Source of the DNA: Castanea sativa
Taxonomy: Eukaryota; Streptophyta; Magnoliopsida; Fagales; Fagaceae
Direction of reading: 5' to 3'
DNA: 64,000 bases
Assembly: GCF_040712315.1 (NCBI RefSeq)
Contig: NC_134017.1
Span: 22,858,322-22,922,321 of the forward strand
Shown: positions 44,506-54,792 of the stretch, piece after piece
How positions within the stretch are numbered: the stretch's first letter is position 1
Layout of the letters: each line of letters starts with the position of its first letter
The notes under the pieces: model-generated
The model's input: the letters and a program-made list of their open reading frames with translations, nothing else
Told to the model about the DNA's origin: nothing
Databases searched by the model: none
Translations under genes and position numbers: made by a program

Positions 44506-46848
44506 TTAATAATAGTACCTTCGTAGATTATTTACATTCCAGGGACGTTGTACAACACGTTCGTCCAAATCTTCCAGATTGTAGGCCCCTATTCCTGTGA
44601 CCGAAGTAATACGATAAGGCCCTTCCCAGTTGGGCCCCAATTTTCCCCACGCAGGATTCTTCGTCGTGCCCAAAACTTTCCTTAATACTAAGTCTCCAGG
44701 TCCAAGAGGTCGAAGTTTTACATGAGAATCATACCCCTGCTTGAGCTTATGTTGATAATAAGCTAGTTGAACCATGGCGTTCTCTCGTCGTTCCTCAACT
44801 AAGTCTAAGTTTTTCCTTAATAGATCATCATTGCTATCTGGAATGAAGGAGCTTTTCTTCAGGGTTGGGAACCCAGTTTCTAAGGGTATTACTGCCTCGG
44901 CTCCATAAATCATGGCGAAGGGTGTTTCACCTGTGGATCTTCGTGGTGTAGTTCGATACGTCCACAAGACATATGGCAGTTCTTCCACCCACCTCCCCTT
45001 GGCGTCACCCAACCTCTTTTTGAGTCCGCTTACTATTACTTTGTTGACAACCTCGGCTTGCCCATTTCCTTGGGGATAAGCCGGAGTGGAATATCTATTC
45101 GTGATGCCCATATCACAACAGTATTTTCGAAAGGCTTTGCTATCAAATTGTAAACCATTATCTGAAATGAGAGTATGAGGGATGCCGAACCTAGTAACAA
45201 TATTCTTCCATACAAACTTTTTTGCTTCCATGTCTCTGATATTTGATAATGGCTCGGCTTCAACCCATTTGGTGAAATAATCTGTTCCGACGAGGAGCCA
45301 CCGTCTGTTTCCTGTTGCTTTGGGGAAGGGTCCAACAATGTCCAAGCCCCATTGAGCAAAAGGCCAAGGGCTAGATAAAGGATTAAGGACTCCCCCTGGT
45401 TGATGTATATTTGGAGCGAATCTTTGACATTGGTCACACTTCTTCGCATAATCTTGCGCCTCCCTCTGCATATTTGGCCACCAATAGCCCTGAGTAAGGG
45501 CTTTGTGAGCTAAAGACCTTCCCCCTGTGTGACTTCCGCAAATCCCTTCGTGTAACTTTTCCAAAAGTAGCTCCGTTGCCTCGGGGTGCATACATAACAA
45601 ATATGGTCCCGAAAAGGAACGTTTGTACAATTTCTGGTCCTCGGATAACCAGAAACGAGTGGCTTTCCTGCGAACTTTATCTACTTCAGCTTTTTCTCCA
45701 GGCAGGATGTCATTTCTGAGAAATGTTACTATTTGATCCATCCAACTAGGCCCTGTCCTAATTTGAAGAATTCGAGTGGAGTTACCATCCGTCCCAGTGG
45801 GTTTCAACAGATCTTCAACAAGGATAACTCGTGGTAGACTTTGTGCCGAGGACGTTGCGAGCGTGGCTAGTGAGTCGGCATTGGTATTGCCACATCTGGA
45901 TACATGTAATAGTAAAAAAGACTCAAATTTAGATTGCATATACCTGACTTGGGTTAGGTATTCTCGCATTCTGGAATCCTTTGCTTCTAGCTTCCCTTCT
46001 ACTTGGCCTACCACCAATAGTGAATCTGAGAACATTTGCACCGTCTTTCCTCCCATTTTATGAACCATGTTCATCCTTGCAAGGACGGCCTCATACTCTG
46101 CTTCGTTGTTGGTGGCCGAGAATCCTAATCTTAAAGATTTCTCAAAAGTAATTCCCTCTGGGGATATCAAAACTAGTCCTATACCAGATCCCCTCTGATT
46201 TACTGCTCCATCAACATGTACTTTCCATAATGGAGGCTCTTCGCACGAAATCATGCCTACTGACTTTTTACCCATGCCTTCTTCATAGTCTTCTAACGAA
46301 GGCTCAGCAAATTCCGCCACAAGGTCCGCGATGACCTGCCCCTTTATAGAGGTGCGAGGCATATATTTGATATCGAAAGCTCCTAGGACAGTTCCCCATT
46401 TGGAAATTCTTCCCATATAATATGCACTTCGCAGAATCGATTTAAGAGGAAGTTGTGTAAGAACAACAACCGTATGAGATTGAAAGTAATGGGGAAGTCT
46501 TCGTGTAGCATGTACCACCGCCAAGATAGCTTTCTCCGGTGGCAAATAACTCAGCTCGGCCTCATGCAGAGATTTGCTTACATAATAAACCGGTCTCTGG
46601 ATATTATTGTCATCTCGGATAAGAACTAAACTAACTGCATGGTTAGCCACTGCAATATATGCAAACAGAATTTCATCAACTTCTGGTCGAGACATAACAG
46701 GCGGTCGCGAGAGATATTCTTTAAGCTGTTGTAAAGCCACCGCGCACTCCTCGGTCCATTCAAAACCCTTCCATTTATTCAATAATTGAAAGAAAGGTCT
46801 GCATCTGTCCGCGGACAGAGATATAAATCGGTTGAGAGCAGCAGTCAT
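44506..46848 (-). CDS. RNase H, archaeal-type RNase H and integrase part of the gypsy polyprotein
   Basis: A 780-codon open frame, the best preserved part of the element. Residues about 1-165 are the end of RT and the RT-linked RNase H (FAYIAVANHAVSLVLI, YLPPEKAILAVVHATRR). Residues about 205-330 are the second RNase H with the four acidic positions visible (VDGA, EAEYEA, SDSLL, NADSLA). From about 430 comes the integrase zinc domain (HEGICGSHTGG ... CDQCQ), then the catalytic core with D (LDIVGPF), D (SDNGLQF) and E (GQAEVVNK), then a C-terminal part ending NNLRRYYY. The frame continues upstream in register past TAG at 46858-46860 into RT, so the ATG at 46848 is not a real start. Confidence 0.9.
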   Translation of the reverse strand: MTAALNRFISLSADRCRPFFQLLNKWKGFEWTEECAVALQQLKEYLSRPPVMSRPEVDEILFAYIAVANHAVSLVLIRDDNNIQRPVYYVSKSLHEAELSYLPPEKAILAVVHATRRLPHYFQSHTVVVLTQLPLKSILRSAYYMGRISKWGTVLGAFDIKYMPRTSIKGQVIADLVAEFAEPSLEDYEEGMGKKSVGMISCEEPPLWKVHVDGAVNQRGSGIGLVLISPEGITFEKSLRLGFSATNNEAEYEAVLARMNMVHKMGGKTVQMFSDSLLVVGQVEGKLEAKDSRMREYLTQVRYMQSKFESFLLLHVSRCGNTNADSLATLATSSAQSLPRVILVEDLLKPTGTDGNSTRILQIRTGPSWMDQIVTFLRNDILPGEKAEVDKVRRKATRFWLSEDQKLYKRSFSGPYLLCMHPEATELLLEKLHEGICGSHTGGRSLAHKALTQGYWWPNMQREAQDYAKKCDQCQRFAPNIHQPGGVLNPLSSPWPFAQWGLDIVGPFPKATGNRRWLLVGTDYFTKWVEAEPLSNIRDMEAKKFVWKNIVTRFGIPHTLISDNGLQFDSKAFRKYCCDMGITNRYSTPAYPQGNGQAEVVNKVIVSGLKKRLGDAKGRWVEELPYVLWTYRTTPRRSTGETPFAMIYGAEAVIPLETGFPTLKKSSFIPDSNDDLLRKNLDLVEERRENAMVQLAYYQHKLKQGYDSHVKLRPLGPGDLVLRKVLGTTKNPAWGKLGPNWEGPYRITSVTGIGAYNLEDLDERVVQRPWNVNNLRRYYY

Positions 46849-46860
46849 ACCTGTTAGCCT

Positions 46861-47540
46861 CTACACTTCTTTAGGATTCCGAGGTGGGTGTAAGCTGTTT
46901 ATTGCCTTAACCTGAGCAGGATTTACTTCAATTCCCCGATGAGTCACCATATAACCTAGAAACTTGCCCGATCCCACACCAAAAGAGCATTTAGAGGCAT
47001 TGAGCCGCAATTTATACTCTCTTAGCTTTTGAAAAGTGTTGCTCAGATCTTCCAGATGTGCAGAAACTTCTTTACTCTTTACCACCATATCGTCCACATA
47101 TACCTCGATAGTTTTTCCCAGCTTGTGCCTCAAACATTCTCGTCATCATCCTTTGGTAGGTAGCCTGCGTTTTTCAAACCAAAGGGCATTACCTTATAAT
47201 GGTAATTTCCTGTAGGAGTAACAAATGCGATCTTCTCCTGTCCTCTACGGCCAATGGTATCTCGGTGATAACCACAGAAAGCGTCAAGAAAACTCATCCG
47301 AGGATGCCCAACGTAGCGTCAACCAATTGATCAATGTCCGGAGGCATTGGGAATGAGTCTTTTAGGCAAGCTTTGTTTAAATCTGTGAAGTCCACACAAA
47401 CTCTCCACTTCCCATTCTTCTTTTTCACCACCACCATATGGGCTAACCATTCAGGATAAAACACTTCTTCTATAGCACCAGCCTTTTTGAGTTTGAACAC
47501 TTCCTCTTTTACGGCTTCGAATGTTCCTTGGAGGATCACC
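46861..47540 (-). pseudogene. Reverse transcriptase of the gypsy element, broken
   Basis: 47539-47294 encodes RT motifs GKWRVCVDFTDLNKAC and DSFPMPPDIDQLVDATLG. The middle motifs (FLDAF, VMPFGLKNAG) lie in other frames between 47290 and 47140. 47133-46861 carries the catalytic YVDDMVVKS and LNASKCSFGV, ending EV-stop-RLTGM, where the stop is TAG at a position normally glutamine. At least two frameshifts and one nonsense codon, so no RT can be made. Confidence 0.85.
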
Positions 47541-47907
47541 GAGGTGGTTGCCTCCTCGGTAGCGAGCTGGATTGACCTTTAAATGATGACATATGAAGCT
47601 CGGATCAACCCCGGGGCTTCATACGCATTCCACGCAAAAACATCCATATTTTTCCTCAAAATAAAATCGGCTCCGCTTTCTCTTCCGTGGTAATTGAACT
47701 CCTACCGAAAGAATCTCTCGGGGTCATCGTCTATGAGAATTTTCTCCAATTCTTCACATGCCGCTTCATCTATCTTGGGCGTACATGGCAAAAGACTTTG
47801 ATTGCTATGCTTCTCCGGCCCGAGGCCGAGGGACTGCGGCTCCGGTCGACGCGAATTGCGGTGACACACTGTCGAGCCACAGATTGACTCCCAAGTAACT
47901 CTACCAC
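47541..47907 (-). pseudogene. Decayed protease-RT linker of the gypsy polyprotein
   Basis: Fragments such as FHEMDVFAWN and APGLIR can be read on the minus strand, but stops and frame changes interrupt them. No independent gene. Confidence 0.5.
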
Positions 47908-48861
47908 CTAGTCTCCAGAATGAAATTTAACTTTGACATGCAAGGTTGAGGAAACAGCCCCTAACGCATGCAGCCAAGGTCTCGCTACAATAGCCGTATA
48001 GGGAGAATAAGCATCGACTACGATGAAATCTACGTCTACCACCTCTGGGCCTGATTGTACAGGCAGTCTAATTTGTCCCTTTGGGACGACAACTCTCCCT
48101 TCGAAGCTTATCAAGGGTGAGTCATATGCCGTAAGATCCTCAACTCTTAATTTCAAGCCTCTAAATAGGTCAGGGTACATGATATCTGCGCCACTGCCTT
48201 GATCAACCATTACCCTCCTTACATCATAGTCCCCTATCCTCAAGGTTACCACTAAGGCATCATCATGAGGCTGGATAGTCCCCATCTTGTCCTCTTCAGA
48301 GAAACTTAGACTTGGTAGGATGCTCGCCTTAATTCTCTTCGGCTGATCCCGTGACTCTTCGGCCAATGTTCGAGCCACAGACATTACCCTGAAAGGAGCT
48401 GAGCCAGTCCTTCCAAGTGCCGCAAAAATCACGTTGATTGTACCTAAAGGAGGTCTCGACGAAGGGCCGTCGTGGTTTGCCACTCCTGATTGGTTTCCTC
48501 GCCCATTAGGCTGATACAGGAACTGCTTCAGCTTTCCTTCTTTAACCAATTGTTCCAAATGATTCCACAAAGTGCGACAATCCTCGGTGGTATGACCCCT
48601 CTCCTGGTGATAATGGCAATGGAGATTTTGGTTGCGTCTCAAAGGGTCCCCTGCCATCTTATTTGGCCATTTGAAGAAAGGCTCATGCCTTATTTTCTCC
48701 AACAGCTGCTGCACTGGTTCTCTGAAGACGGTGTTGACCACCTGTGGGGGTATGCGACCAGCCTGTCTGGAAAAATCCCTTGCAGGCCTATTATTGTTGT
48801 ATCTGTCCGACCTGAAATCCCTCATTTCTTGTGGGATAACCTTCGCTTTGCCCTTTCCCTG
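47908..48861 (-). pseudogene. Gag C-terminus and protease of the gypsy element
   Basis: In frame with the gag ORF beyond its TAG. It holds a zinc-knuckle-like motif CHYHQERGHTTEDC and then an aspartic protease with VMVDQGSGADIMYPDLF as active-site region (DQGS in place of the more common DGGS) and RPWLHALGAVSSTLH near the end. The frame closes at about 47908 in a region that should continue to RT. Confidence 0.8.
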
Positions 48862-49824
48862 CTACTGATCTTCCTCAACCCTTTTGTACTCATCGATGCG
48901 ATCCATCAGTCGACGTACGCTTCTGACAGGTTTCTTCGTTAAGGACTTCCTCAAGTCATGCTCCGTTGGTAGGCCAACCTTGAAGGTCCTTATTGCTACA
49001 TCATTGAAGTCTCCGTCAATCTCGTTGAACATTTCCCAATACCTGTCCGAATACGTTCTCAAGGTTTCCCCCTCCCTCATAGCCATGGATAATAATGAAT
49101 CCAATGGCCGAGGAACTCTACTGCACGTGATAAAGCGAGAACCAAATGCTCTAGTAAGCTCTTTGAAAGAACCAATGGAGCCTGCCCTCAAGCCATCAAA
49201 CCATCTCATGGCCACGAGCCCCAGGCTAAAAGGAAAGATCTTGCATATCAAGGTCTCATTCTTGGAATGCACTGCCATTCTCTGGCTGAAATGGCTCACA
49301 TGCTCCACAGGATCCGTCCGACCATTGTAAATAGTGAAGGCCGGTTGTGTGAAGCGCCGAGGTAACCTCCCTTCCTCCAATCTGCGCGTGAAGGGTGATC
49401 TGGAGATTTGGTGTAACGCTCTACCCATTGCGTCATTTCCCAAGCCCCTAGAGGGGTAGTCTTCGCCACGCCTCCCATGCAGATTGTCTTCTTCGGAAGA
49501 GAAAAATTCACCCGGGGGAGTCTTGGATCTCTGCCCGTAATTGTCATCCTCGGATCCTTCTGAAGAGTGGTCAGAGACTGAAGGAGTTCGCCTTCGTCTT
49601 TTGTGACGCAATTTTCTCTTTAAGCCGTCGATCTCCTTCTGCATGGCTCTGGCATTTCTCTCATAAGGAACTCTGCTTCCTCCTTGGGAATGGCTTGCAC
49701 TTCTGATGGTGTGTGTAGTATGTACACTACCTTCCCGATTCTCTCCGTGATCAGGACGCAAGGAGTGATCCTCACGTTGGGAGCCTACGGACTCCTCGCT
49801 GCGTTGTGGTCCTGATCCCACCAT
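48862..49824 (-). pseudogene. Gag N-terminal part of the gypsy element
   Basis: Starts MVGSGPQRSEE, 48 bp inside the 5' LTR on the minus strand. A charged N-terminal region with RKLRHKRRRRTPS is followed by the retrotransposon gag domain (PAFTIYNGRTDPVEHVSHF ... AMRWFDGL ... RFITCSRVPRPLDSLLSM). It ends VEEDQ at TAG (48862-48864), set between two CAG codons. The frame continues after it, so this is a nonsense change or, less likely, a read-through site. Confidence 0.85.
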
Positions 49825-49853
49825 GACGCTCTAAACTTCCTTAAAAACTAAAT

Positions 49854-49871
49854 CCTCATAGACGGCGCCAA
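49854..49871 (-). other. Primer-binding site of the gypsy element
   Basis: On the minus strand the LTR end CTTACA is followed, after A and T, by TGGCGCCGTCTATGAGG. TGGCGCCGT is the start of the tRNA-Asp/Arg-like primer site common in Tat and Athila elements. Confidence 0.7.
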
Positions 49872-49872
49872 T

Positions 49873-50664
49873 TGTAAGGACACAATTCAAATTCCCAAAC
49901 TAGGACTGGAAGGAATTTGGGCTTGAAAGGCCTTTTTTACAATAAAATTTGTAGAGGATGGGTTTACAATCTAGATTTCGAGGATGATTTAGATGACAAG
50001 GAAAAGAACGGGCTTTGGGCCCAATGGCACAAAATAAAGAACTGTTTACAAGAGTAAGACTGAAAGTTCCTCTTCGGACACAATCCGAGGATAATTTATA
50101 ATAGGGTTTCCTAAAGTTTGGATACAATCATATACTATTGGCCCTTTTTCTTCCTGAAAAAGTCTCCCCCTTCTTCGTATGTCTTCCCTTTTATTTATAC
50201 TTCTTTCCTTCTCTTCATCATCTTCCACCTCATGGTTGCAATCCTAATTCCGGATACTTGTCCCATCCATTCTTCCCTAAAGCCCGCTGGGGTTAAGGAC
50301 CAAGTTCCAAGCTCCATGCTCAGGTCCCATCCTTCCATCTATGCAGTCAGCGTATCAATTACAGAGCTTTTAATGTATGGGCGGTGGTAGCAGCTTTACT
50401 TTAGATATTCCACCGCTCTTTCTATTGTCCTCCACGTGTACTGTGTATTCCCGTAGTCGTAGGATTCTTTATAACATAACCCGGGGACACTAAACTTCTC
50501 TTCCTATGTCCTCGACTTAACAATCCGAGGACAAATCTACTCCTCGGACGTAATTGGACATTTAGATACTTCAAGATCATTTTGATGTCTTCGGATTTGG
50601 GTGTCTAGCCCAAAAGACTTCGTTGGGCCATCCTTGATAAATTACTGGGCCCAATGCCCCTACA
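49873..50664 (-). repeat. 5' LTR of the gypsy element
   Basis: 792 bp, the same length as the other LTR with no indels. Nine substitutions by eye, most of them transitions. Confidence 0.95.
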
Positions 50665-50669
50665 AATAA

Positions 50670-52140
50670 TATCTAATTAAAATGGTAGCCTAAATTGAGA
50701 GTTCGCCATTTGAAATATACAAGACTTTCCACTGTTTGTAATCTAGTGCATTCCTGAAATTTTTCTTAAAATTATGTGATCTATAAAGTTCACATGGCAA
50801 GTTATAATAAGAACGCTTGAGTTTAGCGAGTCAAAATGTGCCATGTGTCAATAATAAATAGAGTTGTATTCCTAAATGACTATATGTTTACCTTATTTTT
50901 CTTCTTCTTCTTTTTTTCCTTTTTTTTATTTGACAGTCACTAAAATGAGGGAGAGGAATTTGAAACTTGACCGTTTTTGTGGAAAACTCCGGGAGGTGGC
51001 AATGTCTCCTCAAATCTCTATTACATTAGGGGAAGAAAAAGTCTCTATTACATTAAATGTGCACTATATAAATTCATGGAAAAATTGGCTTTTCTTTACC
51101 GATATTTTTCCTTAATGCAATCAAATTGTTACCTTATTCTCTCAATTAAGAATCTTTGACCCCTTTTCGCATAATATCCTTCATCTTTAAGTGATTGCTA
51201 ATTATGCATTTCAATCTTTTTAATTTTATAGCGTTAAAGTTTTACCATGTATGTCACTCATGCATATCTATACTAAGCCCAATCATTGCCTATTACTTTT
51301 AAAGTGTAATGCTTTTTTCTCCAAAAAAGGAAATAAAATAAAATGTAACGCTTTTTTAAGTAAAAGTGTAACACTTTTCAATAAACCAAAACAGACAAGT
51401 GTAACGCTTCTTTCGTTTTACTAACTTCCCATAAAAGAAACAAAGTGTAACGCTTCTTTGTTGTTTTTCTTTTCCCTATTTAATGTTAGTTGTCTTTTTG
51501 AATTCTTGTCCTCCCCCCTCCCCCCTTTCCTTCCTTTGAAGTATTGACCCAAATTTTAAGATGAAAAAAAAAAAAATTTCAAACACACCTAACATATTAG
51601 TAAACATAAACTGAAACACAAAAAGTTGGACAAATAATAGTTGATATATATGTAACACTTCTTTGTAATTTTTCAGTTTTAAATGCTCAATGACCTTTTT
51701 ATGGAGTACCATTTTTTTCAATTGAATTGCTTTATATGATCGATATTAGTTTCTTCAATTGAATTTTTTTTAAAGTCCTTGACTATTTTTTTCATTTGAA
51801 CTTGTGATTCCAAATTATGTAATCAAAACACTTTTAAATTTTACCATGTATGTCACTCATGTCTATCTCTACTATCCAATCTTTGTCCTCTTCTACTTTT
51901 TAGTGTAACGTACGCTGCTATACTCATTAAAAAAAGAAAAGAAAAGAAAGTATAACGCTTCTTTTTTTCTTTCTCTTTCCTATTAATTTTGGTTCTCCTA
52001 TATTTGAAGTATTGCCCTTTTGAATTCTCTATCACCCACCACCACAAATGAAATCCAGCTTAACCACAATTGTTGAACCTGGATGTATGTACAGTTTCTC
52101 CGTAACCTGTTTTGATTATAAATGATCAATTTTATAATAT
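50670..52140. repeat. B-side single copy of the array modules
   Basis: After the gypsy element, the sequence resumes colinearity with 16757 onward and contains one type I module (CATGTATGTCACTCATGC at 51246, GTGTAACGCTTC at about 51399 and 51445) and one type II module (near 51843-51970). It ends with AACCACAATTGTTGAACC and GATTATAAATGATC, as the A units do. There is no foldback and no further repeat. Confidence 0.7.
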
Positions 52141-52383
52141 ATTGTGTAGAATATGTGATATGTCATATGCCAAAAATTATTGAAAAATCTAACGTTCATA
52201 ACAAATCATAAGTGGTAAGTTGTTATTGGTTCTAATTTAAAATCACAATTTAAATGACTCTTTTTGCCCATCCATAACTGTGAGTGAGAATCTTACACTA
52301 AGAATTTATTGTGAAAATGCTATAAACATAGCATTTTTCAAAATGATACCCACATAGACTTTGTTATTAAATGTGGACATTAG

Positions 52384-52520
52384 TACCGCCAGATGATCAA
52401 GTTGATAGGATCGTGCCTCCACGTGCAATAAGTGCGGAATAGGGGTTTGAGTTCGAGCCCAGGGGAGAGATGAAGTATTTATTTAGTAATATTTATAAAA
52501 CAGTTCCAAAAAAAAAAAAA
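52384..52520 (+). mobile_element. tRNA-derived SINE-like sequence with poly(A)
   Basis: GATCAAGTTGATAGG could be an A box, and GGTTTGAGTTCGAGCCC contains a good B box. A 13-base A run ends it. It sits at the head of the first of three tandem units, and only 3' remnants of it are recognisable in the next two. Confidence 0.5.
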
Positions 52521-53800
52521 GGTGGACACACGTCTTTAATTTTTTTATCAAAAAGACGAACCTTGAATTACTCTCATTTTTAATGTTATAGATCTTATGC
52601 TTACTCACCATTTTAAAAGGTTTTGTTGTAAAGATGCTTCCGACTTCAAAACAATGCCTTTTTTGTTGCTGTTGTTGTTCGAATTACTCTCATCAAAACG
52701 TTGTCATTTTTGCTGTTAAAGAAAACATGCTTGTGTAGTTACATGGTCTGGTGTAATTATGTAAGTTCAAGGTCTGGTGTAACTATGTTAAAGAAATCCA
52801 AATAAATTTGTTTCATTCGTTAGGGCAAATTAATGGAATTTTTTTTTATTTTTATAATTCTATATTTATAACGGTGGAGAGGGGATTTGAAGGAGTGAGG
52901 TATTTATTTAGTAATATTTCTATAACAATTCAACAAAAAAAAAAAAAAAAATAGTGGACGTATTATGTCTTTAATCTTTTATCAAAAAGATGAAGCTTGA
53001 ATTACTCTCATTATGGAACTTATGGTTACTCACATTTTTAAAAGTTTTTATTGAAAAGACGCTGTTGACTTGAAAATCATGCTCTCTTTTTTTAGGGAAT
53101 TACTCTCATCAAAACTGTGGCATTTTAGTTGTTATAGAAACTCTAATCAAAATGACAACGTTTTATTGGTTATATATAGAAAACATCCCTATATACTTAC
53201 ATGGTTTGGTGTAGCTGTGTAAGTTTAAGATCTGGGTTCTTATCTCATTCAGGTACTGTGTTTAGTTATAGAAATCCAAATAAATTTATATCACTGGTTT
53301 GGCATGTAAGAATTTTTTTTTTTCTTGTTGATAATTCTATATTTATAACGGGGTGGGTATTTATTTAGTAATATTTTTAAAACAGTTCAAAAAAAAAAAA
53401 AAGGTGGACATATGTCTTTCTTCTTTTTATCAAAAAGACGAACCTTGAATTAGTCTCATTTTTAATGTAATGGACCATATGCTTTCGACTTCAAAATAAT
53501 GCCTTTTTGATTACTCTCATCAAAATGATGCCATTTTAGTTGTTATATAAAACATGCATATATACTTAGAGGGTTTGGTTTAATTGTGTAAGTTCAAGGT
53601 CTGGGTTCTTATCGATTCCTAAGTAATAAGTACCACATTAATTTAGTTGTTATAGAAATCCAAATAAATTTATATCATTGGTTAGGGCAAGAGGGATTTT
53701 ATTTATTTTTGGATATTTCTATATTTATAATGGGAAAGAGATAATTTGAACTCTGGATGTTATAGACACACCGAAAAGTGTCGATCATATGAGTTATAAA
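52440..53800. repeat. Three degenerate tandem units of about 430-450 bp
   Basis: TATTTATTTAGTAATATTT, an A run, then GTGGAC (52522, 52954, 53404) and AAAAAGA(C/T)GAA followed by TGAATTA(C/G)TCTCAT recur at periods of 432 and 450. Downstream parts (AAGTTCAAGGTCTGG, GAAATCCAAATAAATTT) recur too. No coding capacity. Confidence 0.65.
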
Positions 53801-54532
53801 GCTTTTGGCGGGAATTTCAATTTATAAGTATTTGGTTTTGAGATTATAATTTACTCTCTTTTTTTCATTTTTCAAAAAAAATTCTTATATTTTATTTGCT
53901 TTTCATTGAAAAACTTGAATAAATTGGAAAATAACCATTATGAATGATTTCTTTATATCGATTTAAGGATACAAAGTTTACAAACTACCATAACTATAAT
54001 TTCAATTTGGAAACTTTTGCATGTTAATTTCTTTTCTCTTCTTTTGGAACTAAATTTTACATGTAAATGCTTTTGTGCAAGATTAATGCTCAGAAAGGGT
54101 TCAATTGTGAGTATAAACGATTAACCCAAACCAAAGAATATAAAGTTTTCTCTTTCTAAATACTCAATATAACTAGATAAGGAAATATCAATCATTTTAA
54201 AATTTTAGAGTTAAACTTTTTTTCAATTTTTGCTTATATACATATACTTTGTAAAAAGATTAAAAAAAATCTGTGATGTACTATTAATTAAAAATTATAT
54301 ACAAAAAATATTTGACTAATATGATCAAAACTATCTTAATAATCATAATCACTTAGTTCCAAATTTACTTGGGGTATATAGCCTGTACTTTTTACAATAA
54401 TAAAATACAAAAATATGATATATTAATAAAATAATTATTAATTTATTTTAGATTATTTAAAACTTTTTTTGTAAAAAGAATTTTAAATTTATTAAAAGTT
54501 ACCTAATAAAGTTTTACCCTAGACAAAAACTG
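53801..54532. other. AT-rich spacer before paralogue C
   Basis: Nothing recognised on either strand. Confidence 0.5.
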
Positions 54533-54792
54533 TATTATAAATGAACAAGAGATAAAGATTCCCCTTCACCATTTCTCTCTTCTAGTCTCCCATCCCAATA
54601 CATTTCACCTCCCCTCTCACTCCAAAACCCCAAACAGGCCTGCCAACTTCGTCCTCTTCCAACAAGGCTTGTTGCAATATCTTCAGCGTTTCAGGTCAGT
54701 GATTTCTCTCATTTTCTTTATGATTATCTCCAATTTATACACACCATTTTTATACTGAGAGTGAGAAATGAAATATATAACAGTCGAACGAG
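54533..54792 (+). promoter_or_regulatory. Promoter, 5'-UTR exon and leader intron of paralogue C
   Basis: TATTATAAAT at 54533-54542 is a likely TATA box. A C/T-rich leader follows. TTTCAG/GTCAGTG at 54694/54695 is a donor and ATATAACAG ending at 54783 an acceptor, so the ATG at 54793 lies 9 bp into the next exon. B shows the same arrangement. Confidence 0.5.

Larger units (their letters stand above)
39302..50664 (-). mobile_element. Ty3-gypsy LTR retrotransposon, Tat lineage, with opposite-strand ORF
   Basis: 11,363 bp, flanked by aataa at 39297-39301 and 50665-50669, with two LTRs of 792 bp. Pol is on the minus strand in the order gag, protease, RT, RNase H, a second (archaeal-type) RNase H, integrase. 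The second RNase H and an ORF on the opposite strand between integrase and the 3' LTR mark the Tat lineage. By eye the LTRs differ at nine positions (about 1.1%), so insertion is recent relative to the copia element. Gag and RT carry stops and frameshifts, so the copy cannot be autonomous. The empty site is in the A flank near 16755. Confidence 0.92.

Noticed and set aside
45036..45449. 137-codon minus-strand ORF in integrase
   Set aside because: Alternative frame of the 780-codon RNase H-integrase ORF.
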